Origin: DAOUJW01 sp034421015
GTDB taxonomy: Bacteria; Chloroflexota; Dehalococcoidia; Lucifugimonadales; UBA2985
Reading direction: 5' to 3'
DNA: 39,955 nt
NCBI GenBank assembly: GCA_034421015.1
Contig: DAOUKT010000025.1
Location: 1 to 39,955 of the forward strand
Each line of letters begins with the position of its first letter. Position 1 is the stretch's first letter. Below the pieces are notes generated by a model, which was given only the letters and a program-made list of their open reading frames with translations, was not told the origin of the DNA and made no database searches. The translations under genes were made by a program, and so were the position numbers. Below, piece after piece: positions 14,938-21,732 of the stretch.

Positions 14938-15732
14938 TCACGCTGAGCCGCGAATGAGCTCCCTCACCTTTGCGCCCGGGTCCGCCGCCGTAACGATGGC
15001 CTCACCCACCAGCATGGCGTGAGCGCCGCCCCTGCGCAGCTTGACCATATCCTCATGGCTGTGGATGCCGCTCTCGCTGACCACAATCTTGCCCCTGGGC
15101 GCCAGGGACGCCAGCCGGTCGGTCAGGGAGATGTCCGTGTTGAAGGTGCGCAGGTCCCGGTTGTTGATGCCGATGATCTCCGCGCCGGCGTTGACGGCGG
15201 TTTCAAGCTCCGTCTCGTCGTGCACCTCAACCAGGGCCTGCACCCACAAGCGCTGGCTGACCTCCAGAAGCTCCCTGAGGCTCTCCGGCGTGAGGATGGC
15301 CACAATCAGAAGCAGGGCGTCGGCGCCGTAGGCCCTGGCCTCGTAGACCTGGTACGGATCGAAGACAAAGTCCTTGCGAAGCACCGGCGCGCCCATAGGC
15401 CCCACGGCCTCCTTGACGGCGGACATGTGCTCCAATCGGCCCTGGAAGTGGTCGACCTCCGTGAGCACCGAGACCGCCGCCGCGCCGTTCTCAACGTAGC
15501 ATTGGGCAAGGGATGCAGGGTCGTAGTCGTCTCTGAGCAGGCCCTTGGACGGGGACGCCTTCTTGGTCTCGGCAATCAGCCGGAGGCCGTCGCCCATCAG
15601 CGCGCCCGAGAGATTGGCGGGCACAGGCATGGACCGGATGCGCTCCTCCAGAGCCTCAAGGGGCTCCTCCCTCTTGCGACGCTCCACCTCCCGCGTCTTG
15701 ACCTCAACTATCTGGTCCAGGATGGTAGCCAT
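14938..15732 (-). CDS. trpC: Indole-3-glycerol-phosphate synthase
   Basis: A 264-residue TIM-barrel enzyme that converts CdRP to indole-glycerol phosphate. Diagnostic motifs: LIAETKKASPSKGLLRDD (about 52-69, catalytic lysines), VLRKDFVFDPYQVYEARA, EIIGINNRDLRTF and VVSESGIHS. Full length. It starts 9 bp after trpD and its stop may overlap the trpF start. Confidence 0.95.
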   Translation of the reverse strand: MATILDQIVEVKTREVERRKREEPLEALEERIRSMPVPANLSGALMGDGLRLIAETKKASPSKGLLRDDYDPASLAQCYVENGAAAVSVLTEVDHFQGRLEHMSAVKEAVGPMGAPVLRKDFVFDPYQVYEARAYGADALLLIVAILTPESLRELLEVSQRLWVQALVEVHDETELETAVNAGAEIIGINNRDLRTFNTDISLTDRLASLAPRGKIVVSESGIHSHEDMVKLRRGGAHAMLVGEAIVTAADPGAKVRELIRGSA

Positions 15733-15741
15733 GACCGGGAC

Positions 15742-16755
15742 CTACGTCAGCTGCTGGCTCAGCTCGGCCAGCGCGCGGAGCTTGGCCATCGCCTTTCCGC
15801 TGTCGATGGACTCGGAAGCGGCCATAATGCCCTGCTTCAGGTTGTTTACTGCGTTGCCGGCGGCCAGCGCGGCGGAGGCGTTGAGCAGCACGATGTCCCT
15901 GGCAGGCCCCTTCTCGCCTGACAGGACCCTGTTCATGGCGGCCAGGTTGTCCTCGATGGAGCTTCCCTGCACGTCACGGGCGGAGGCGCGGGACAGCCCC
16001 AAGTCCTCCGGCGTCACGGAGAAGTTGAAGATGCTGCCGTCCTTGAGCTCCCATATCTGCGATGGGCCGGTGATCGAAATCTCGTCCAGGCCGTCTTCTC
16101 CGTGGACGACGAGCGCGTGGTTGCAGCCCAGCCGTTGCAGCACCATCGCCATCTTCTCTCCAAGGGAGCCGTCGGCCACCCCCAGCACCTGGCTCCGAGC
16201 CCCCGCGGGGTTGGTCAGGGGGCCGAGGATGTTGAACACCGTGCGTATGCCTATCTCCCTCCGGGGAGGGCCTGCGTACCTCATTGCGGGATGAAATGTG
16301 GGCGCGAACATGAAGCCGATGCCCACATCCCGGATGCACCGCTCCACGCCCTCCGGCCCAAGGTCAACCTTGACACCCGCGGCCTCCATTACGTCGGCGC
16401 TGCCGCACGCGCTGGTGATGGCCCGGTTGCCGTGCTTGGCGACCCTGAGGCCCGCGCCCGCGGTCACGAACGCGGATATTGTTGAGACGTTGATTGTGTG
16501 CGACCCGTCGCCGCCCGTGCCGCAGGTGTCCACCAGGTCCCCGTCCGACTCCACTCGCAGCGCCTTCTCACGCATCACCCTGGCCATCCCGGCGATTTCG
16601 TCCGGGGTCTCGCCCTTGAGCCGCAGGGCGGTGACAAAGGCCCCGAACTGGGCGGGAGTCGCCTCCCCGGTCATGATTTCCTCCATCACCTGCGCGGCCT
16701 CGTCGGCGGACAGGCTCTGGCCGGATACAATGCCGCCTATGGCTTCCCGGATCAA
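15742..16755 (-). CDS. trpD: Anthranilate phosphoribosyltransferase
   Basis: A 337-residue enzyme that joins anthranilate to PRPP. Motifs: DTCGTGGDGSHTINVSTIS (about 80-98, PRPP loop), VAKHGNRAITSACGSADV, and HPAMRYAGPPRREIGIRT with the anthranilate-site RREIG. Start is TTG 16755, preceded by GCGGAG. Stand-alone trpD (not fused to trpG). A 244-bp repeat-bearing gap separates it from trpG upstream. Confidence 0.95.
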   Translation of the reverse strand: MIREAIGGIVSGQSLSADEAAQVMEEIMTGEATPAQFGAFVTALRLKGETPDEIAGMARVMREKALRVESDGDLVDTCGTGGDGSHTINVSTISAFVTAGAGLRVAKHGNRAITSACGSADVMEAAGVKVDLGPEGVERCIRDVGIGFMFAPTFHPAMRYAGPPRREIGIRTVFNILGPLTNPAGARSQVLGVADGSLGEKMAMVLQRLGCNHALVVHGEDGLDEISITGPSQIWELKDGSIFNFSVTPEDLGLSRASARDVQGSSIEDNLAAMNRVLSGEKGPARDIVLLNASAALAAGNAVNNLKQGIMAASESIDSGKAMAKLRALAELSQQLT

Positions 16756-16820
16756 TGTTCTGCTCCGCGGAAATAGCTGAGTATTCGCACGACCACGTCC
16801 GTGAACGAGATTGCTCCCTC

Positions 16821-16907
16821 ATCGTCATTCCTGCGGAAGCAGGAATCTAATGCGTTTGTAGACGCCTGCGAGCCGTTTCTGGATTCCCGCCTACGCGGGA
16901 ATGACGG
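16821..16907. repeat. Paired palindromic repeats between trpG and trpD
   Basis: Two palindromes, ATTCCTGCGGAAGCAGGAAT at 16827-16846 and ATTCCCGCCTACGCGGGAAT at about 16883-16902, facing each other with CGTCATTC and GAATGACG ends. Same family as the other short repeats in the window. Confidence 0.8.
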
Positions 16908-16999
16908 CGGGTTGGCGCTCCCTCTATGAAACCCTGTCTTCATTGCAACGTCTTTATCCACTTCGTCTGTAGTTTTTGCGACTGATTGTATGCCCGGCT

Positions 17000-17563
17000 C
17001 TAAGAGTTCAGAAAATTCCTCAGCAGGTCTTTGCCCACAACGGTCATGATAGACTCCGGGTGAAACTGCACGCCTTCGATCCTGTGCTCCTTGTGACGCA
17101 CGCCCATAATCAGGCCCTTGTCCGTCCACGCGGTGACCTCAAGCTCCTCCGGCAGGTCCTCCCGATATACGGCCAGGGAATGGTAACGGATGGCCTCAAA
17201 GGGGTTGGGCAGGCCGCGGAAGAGGCCCTCGCCGTCGTGGTGAATGAGAGATGTCTTGCCGTGCATAATCTCGCCCGCCCTGTCCACTGTCCCTCCGTAG
17301 GTGTACCCGATGCACTGGTGACCCAGGCACACGCCGAGGATGGGAACGCGGCCGGCGAAGTGGTCTATGACGTCGTTTGAGATGCCCGCCTCCTTGGGAG
17401 TGCACGGCCCGGGAGAGATGACTATCTTCTCGGGGCTCATGAGCTCCACGTCCTCCACGGTGGCCTGGTCGTTGCGCACGACCTCCACGTCAGCGCCGAG
17501 CTCGCTCAGGTACTGGTAGAGGTTATAGGTGAAGCTGTCGTAGTTGTCTATGAGAAGGATCAT
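17000..17563 (-). CDS. trpG: Anthranilate synthase glutamine amidotransferase component
   Basis: A 187-residue class I amidotransferase that supplies ammonia to TrpE. The triad is visible: nucleophile in GVCLGHQ (Cys about 79) and VQFHPESI near the C-terminus, with SPGPCTPKEAG forming the oxyanion region. The same fold serves as PabA, and a shared TrpG/PabA role is possible because no trpE is adjacent. A Shine-Dalgarno GGAGCGGAG precedes the ATG. First gene of the trp cluster. Confidence 0.93.
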   Translation of the reverse strand: MILLIDNYDSFTYNLYQYLSELGADVEVVRNDQATVEDVELMSPEKIVISPGPCTPKEAGISNDVIDHFAGRVPILGVCLGHQCIGYTYGGTVDRAGEIMHGKTSLIHHDGEGLFRGLPNPFEAIRYHSLAVYREDLPEELEVTAWTDKGLIMGVRHKEHRIEGVQFHPESIMTVVGKDLLRNFLNS

Positions 17564-17606
17564 TGCTCCGCTCCAGAGCTAATTGTAGCGTTCAGGCTGG
17601 CTAAAT

Positions 17607-17637
17607 GGAAGTCGGCTTGCAGTGCAAGCCGACTTCC
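17607..17637 (-). terminator. 14-bp hairpin between the ABC permease and trpG
   Basis: GGAAGTCGGCTTGC pairs perfectly with GCAAGCCGACTTCC around a 3-nt loop. It lies 33 bp past the permease stop and 44 bp before trpG, so it could end the permease transcript or fold in the trpG leader. The U-run after the stem is weak (ATTTAG). Confidence 0.6.
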
Positions 17638-17670
17638 CAAAGCTACCTCTTCCGTTGTCCGGCCGTTGGG

Positions 17671-18636
17671 CTAGTCGAACCGTATGCGGGGGTCCAGCCA
17701 GCCGTAGCTCAGGTCCACAAGCAGGTTAGTGATCACAATCCACAGGGAGAAGAGCAGCACCAGGGACTGCACAACCGGGTAGTCCCTCTGGTTCATGCCC
17801 TCAACCAGCATGTTGCCGATCCCGTCCAGCACAAAGATGCGCTCCATTATCACTGACCCGCCAATGATGGTGGCAATGGAGAACCCAATGACCGTGATCA
17901 CAGGGATGAAGGCGTTCTTCATCGCGTGGCGGTAGGTCACCATGGCCCCGCTGAGGCCCTTGGCGTGGGCCGTCCGGATGTAGTCCTGGCGCAGCACCTC
18001 CAGCATGGTGGAGCGCATCATCCGCGCCTTGGTCACCATTGAGGAGAAGCCCACTATGACGGCAGGCCAGAAGAACTGGCTCATGTTCGCCCCGGGGTCA
18101 TCGAAGAACGGGACAAAGCCAATCTGCGGGCTCCACTCGAATATGTACATCCCGATTACCAGCAGCATGGTTGCAAGCCAGAAGTTGGGTATTGAGAGGC
18201 CCGACAGCGACCATATCCGCAGGGTGTAGTCTATCCAGGTGTCCCGTTTAATGGCCATGAGTATCCCGGCGGGAAGACCCAGGACTGTGGACAAGAGTAT
18301 GGACAGGATGGCCAGTTCAAGGGTCACGGGGAGTTTCCTGGTGAAGTTCTCCCATATCCCTTCGCTGGAGAACATGGACTCGCCCCAGTCCCCGGTCACC
18401 CAGCCGCCAATCCAGTTGAAGTACTGCATGTGAATTGGAGCGTTGAGCCCCACGTCCTCCCGGATCTTCTCCAACTGGTCCTCGGTTATCAGGTCCTCTT
18501 CGCCGCCCGTCATCTCCAGGGCAATCATCATTGCCACGTCACCGGGGGCAATGCGAAGGATGGCGAAGATTACCAGTGACACCAGCACTCCGGTAAGCGC
18601 TCCCTGTATAAGGCGGTTAGCTATGTATCTGTGCAT
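17671..18636 (-). CDS. ABC transporter permease, DppB/OppB family
   Basis: A 321-residue inner-membrane permease with about six transmembrane helices. It shows the family N-terminus (YIANRLIQGALTGVLVSLVIF, then RIAPGDVA), and the coupling EAA-like loop DYIRTAHAKGLSGAMVTYRHAMKNAF at about 230-255, which docks on the ATPases. Such permeases pair with a DppC-type permease, a binding protein and two ATPases; none is adjacent. ATPases of matching type are 10 kb away at 29263-31274, so it may share them. Complete, no truncation. Confidence 0.9.
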   Translation of the reverse strand: MHRYIANRLIQGALTGVLVSLVIFAILRIAPGDVAMMIALEMTGGEEDLITEDQLEKIREDVGLNAPIHMQYFNWIGGWVTGDWGESMFSSEGIWENFTRKLPVTLELAILSILLSTVLGLPAGILMAIKRDTWIDYTLRIWSLSGLSIPNFWLATMLLVIGMYIFEWSPQIGFVPFFDDPGANMSQFFWPAVIVGFSSMVTKARMMRSTMLEVLRQDYIRTAHAKGLSGAMVTYRHAMKNAFIPVITVIGFSIATIIGGSVIMERIFVLDGIGNMLVEGMNQRDYPVVQSLVLLFSLWIVITNLLVDLSYGWLDPRIRFD

Positions 18637-18758
18637 GATCTACCTCTCGCACTAGGCTAATGCTCTGCCCGTCTTTACTATCCGATTGGCCTCGAATCCC
18701 TCGGACCGATTGCGGTTGAAGTGAGGACGGCGTCCCCACTGCGATTGAGCAACAATTG

Positions 18759-18785
18759 TATTGGCGACTCCTGGAGTCGTCAATA
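18759..18785. promoter_or_regulatory. 27-bp near-perfect palindrome upstream of the permease
   Basis: TATTGGCGACTCC, a single T, then GGAGTCGTCAATA: 13-bp arms with one mismatch. It sits 123 bp before the permease start and 203 bp after the DUF3179 stop. It could be an operator or a terminator for the upstream gene; no U-run is visible. The rest of 18637-18987 shows no convincing gene. Confidence 0.5.
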
Positions 18786-18987
18786 CCATTTCGATGCGTT
18801 TATGAGATTGTAATGATTCTAGAGCATCCTCCTCCAGTTTGGCGATACCGCCGCCGGGCATTTTGGGGTAATTCGCAACGTAATTCAGGTGTTGACGGCT
18901 TTTTCTCATTGTCGAATTGCTGCCCCCTTTCCCAGGCCGGTCCGCCCGCTTTGGTACGCTAGGCCCCTGTTTTCCACGCGCCCCTCT

Positions 18988-20238
18988 CTAGGACGCGACT
19001 CCTTCTTCCATGAAAAGCGCCGTTGTGGGGTTCCAGTCCGCCCATGCAAACCAGAAGGCGTAGTTTGCCGGCAGCTGCTCCAGTCGAGTCCCTTGCAGAG
19101 GGCCGTCCACAGCCTCCGCTGTGAGAAGCAGCCACCTGCTGCCGGTCTCCCTGTCGACCATGATCAGCCCCTCGCCACCGTCCTCCGCCGCCGGATCAAA
19201 GCTCAGGGTGCGGCCGTCCACCTCCCGCACAAAAGCGGTGGCCGTGTCCGACACCGGCTCGTAGGTCACCACCACGTCCCTGTTGCCCAGCGTGTCGTTC
19301 ACGACCGGCCGGTCAGCCAGGTCTGTGAAAGCGTAGGCCTTCGACCTGTCGTTGACTATGAGACCCAGCACAAAGTCCTTCCGGCCCAGGCGGTCGTCAT
19401 CTCTCACGCGTCCGTAGCCGGACCACCCGCTTGCGTAGTAGCCCAGGTAGGGATCGTAGGTGAAGCCCAGCGCGCCGGTGGGGTCTTCCTCCGTGGGCAT
19501 TCTCCACGCCAGGACGCTGGAGTCGGGGTGCAGCTCCCTCCAGTGGCCCCACGTGGTCTGCATTGCGGGCAGGACCTGTAGCTGCGTCCCCAGGTAGTCG
19601 CCCGTGATGGCCTCGCCGGTGAAGTGAGTCCACAGGGAGTCCGTCTGGTGGTCGTACATTACCATCGCGCTCAGCGTCAGCCTGCCGGAGACCCCGAAGG
19701 TCAGCACCTCGTCTCCGAACTGGCGGGCATAAACTATGCCCGAGAAGCAGAGCGGTCACCACGTGACCACGACGGGCACACCCCCCACAACGTCGTTGAC
19801 GGCCTCGTGATGGCTGAGGACGTCCAGCGGGTAGGCCTTGCTCTCCCCGTTCATCGACAGGCCCAGAACAAGCTCTGTGTCCCTGAACTCTGGCGGCACC
19901 GCCTCCGGCGCCACGAACTGCGGGTCAAGGATCGCCGGAATCGCGTCCCTCACCACCGCCGGCTTCATCCTTGCGATTAGCTCCTCCCTGGTCACTTTGC
20001 CCGTCTCCGTCAACGGGAATGGCGTTGGCGTGGGCACGAGTGTGGGCGTGGGCCACGGCGTGGGGGTCGGCTCAGGCGTGGACGTGGGAGCGGACGCTGC
20101 GGCCGGCGCGGTCGGTGTCAGCGTCGCCGCGGGCGCGGCGGTTTGCGCCTGGCTGCCGCATCCGGCGGCGAGAATCGCCATCGCCACCGCCAGGGTCATC
20201 GCCGGCAGGAAGAGCCCAGCGCCACTACGCATCCGCAT
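18988..20238 (-). CDS. DUF3179 lipoprotein, probable selenoprotein (copy 1)
   Basis: Read through the in-frame TGA at 19758-19756, this is one 416-residue DUF3179 protein. It has a lipoprotein signal (MRMRSGAGLFLP..., lipobox LAAGC), a Pro/Thr linker, then the DUF3179 core: LSHHEAVNDVVGG, VVVTW-U-PLC (Sec161), VLTFGVSGRL, MYDHQTDSLWTHFTG. The family has Cys at the TGA position (CPLC). A second DUF3179-like half (about 290-416) repeats the pattern with TYEPVS at about 327, lacking both redox residues. Start ATG 20238 follows GAGG. A SECIS-like hairpin lies 13 nt after the TGA. The protein should be anchored outside the membrane; its substrate is unknown. The alternative is a pair of broken ORFs (19756-20310 and 18988-19707). 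Confidence 0.85.
19724..19742 (-). promoter_or_regulatory. SECIS-like hairpin of DUF3179 copy 1
   Basis: On the minus strand CGGGCATA-GTT-TATGCCCG forms a perfect 8-bp stem with a GUU loop; the loop is 21 nt after the UGA. As I recall the bacterial SECIS consensus, it needs a small loop with G in the first two positions and 16-37 nt from the UGA; this fits. It is built from ATA, GTT and TAT codons, uncommon in this GC-rich gene. Confidence 0.78.
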
Positions 20239-20361
20239 TTGGGTATACCTCGCCCAGGGTGTCATGCACCAAATGATACGTGCAGCATGTTCCGCAATCC
20301 TTAAGAACATTATGAGGATATTACAGATATAGACCGGAATGCGCGGGCAGGCGAGCGCCGG

Positions 20362-21588
20362 CTAGGCAGCCGCTCCGTCCAGGGCGTAGAGGCCGGTGGC
20401 GGGATGCCAGTCCTTCCACGCGAACCAGAAGGAGTAGTTGGTCGGGATCTGCTCCAGGCTCGTTCCCGCGAGGGGGCCGCTCACCGCCTCTCCCGTCAGT
20501 AGCCGCCACTCGCTGCCCGTCTCATCGTCCACCATGAGCAGGTCGCCGTCGCTCTCGGAGAGGCGGAACTCCAGCGTCCGGCCATCGACGTCGCGGCTGA
20601 AGGTGTTGCCTGTGGACGACTCGTCGTCAAAGGCGATTAGCACGTTCCTGCCGCCGATGGAGTCGTTGACAACGGGCTGCTCCGCCAGGTCCCTGAAGGC
20701 GTAGGCCTTGGCCTCGTTTCCTATCACCACGCCCACCACAAGGTCCTTGGTGTGGAGCCGGTCATCTTTCCGGGCCTCCCCAATAACCCCGGGGTCTGAG
20801 CTCGCGTAGTAGGAGGTGTAGTTGTCGTAGGAGTAGCGGCCGCCCTTGTCCAGGGCCACAGTGTCCGGGTGCAGCTCCTTCCACCTGCCCCAGGTGGTGT
20901 GCGTCGACGGGACCAGCTCCAGCCTGGTGCCGTAGTAGTCACCAAGCACGGCGTCCCCGGTGAAGTGGCTCCACAGGGAGTCCGTCTGGTGGTCGTACAT
21001 CACCAGGGCGTTCATTATCAGCTTGCCTGAAACGCCAAAGGTGAGGGTCTCGTCTCCGAACTGGCGGGCATAAACTATGCCCGAGAAGCAGAGCGGTCAC
21101 CACGTGACCGCGACGGGTCTGCCTCCCACAACATCGTTGACGATCTCGTGCCGGCTGAGCAGGTTGACCGAGTAGGCCCTGGAGTCGCCGTCCAGGGACA
21201 CGCCCAGGACAAGCTCGTCGTCCTCCATCTGCTCGTTGGCCTCGGACAGGGGCACAAAGTCGGGGTCCAGGATCGCGGGTATGGCATCCTTGCGAAGCAG
21301 GGTTACGATCATGTACTCCGGTGTCGCCGCCGCTGAGGGTGTGTCGGTGGGCTCCGGCGTTGCGGTCGGCGAATCAGGCGACGCGGTAAAAGCGTCCGCC
21401 GTATCGGTTGGAGAGGCGTTAGTGGGCGCGGGCTGTGTGTCGGGTCCAACGGGCCCCGCGACCGAAGGCGTGGGCGCAGTCGAAGTGGCCGGGGTGTCCG
21501 CGGCGCAGCCGGTCACCGCGAGACTGAGGACAACCAGCGCAAGGAGCGCTATCACCACGCCCAGGACAAAGAATATGGCCGATCTCAA
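20362..21588 (-). CDS. DUF3179 lipoprotein, probable selenoprotein (copy 2)
   Basis: A paralogue of the downstream gene, 408 residues when the in-frame TGA at 21099-21097 is read as Sec164. The start is TTG 21588 after AAGGTGAG; the signal peptide ends in the lipobox AVTGC. Then follow a Thr/Pro-rich linker (about 30-90), LSRHEIVNDVVGGRP, VAVTW-U-PLC, LTFGVSGKL and MYDHQTDSLWSHFTG. The second half again lacks the redox pair (LIAFDDESS). 61 nt around the TGA are identical to copy 1 while the rest has diverged strongly. It lies 123 bp upstream of copy 1 on the same strand, and divergent from the CARDB metalloprotease. The alternative reading is two fragments (21097-21663 and 20362-21015). Confidence 0.85.
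21065..21083 (-). promoter_or_regulatory. SECIS-like hairpin of DUF3179 copy 2
   Basis: Identical in sequence and in distance from the TGA to the hairpin of copy 1: 13 nt spacer, 8-bp stem, GUU loop. Confidence 0.78.
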
Positions 21589-21732
21589 CTGCTCACCTTC
21601 TTGAAAATTCCTTAATGTCGCTGGACTACACTTGTAGTGCAAGTCACTGCGCAGCGCCGTCAAACTCTTTGCAGACTACCTCCATAATAGCCGCAAATGC
21701 CTGCCCAAAGCCATATCTGCTACACTTTTGCC

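Noticed and set aside
18652..18909. 85-codon minus-strand ORF before the permease
   Set aside because: It crosses a 27-bp palindrome, has no family resemblance, and its end lies against the permease start region; treated as intergenic.
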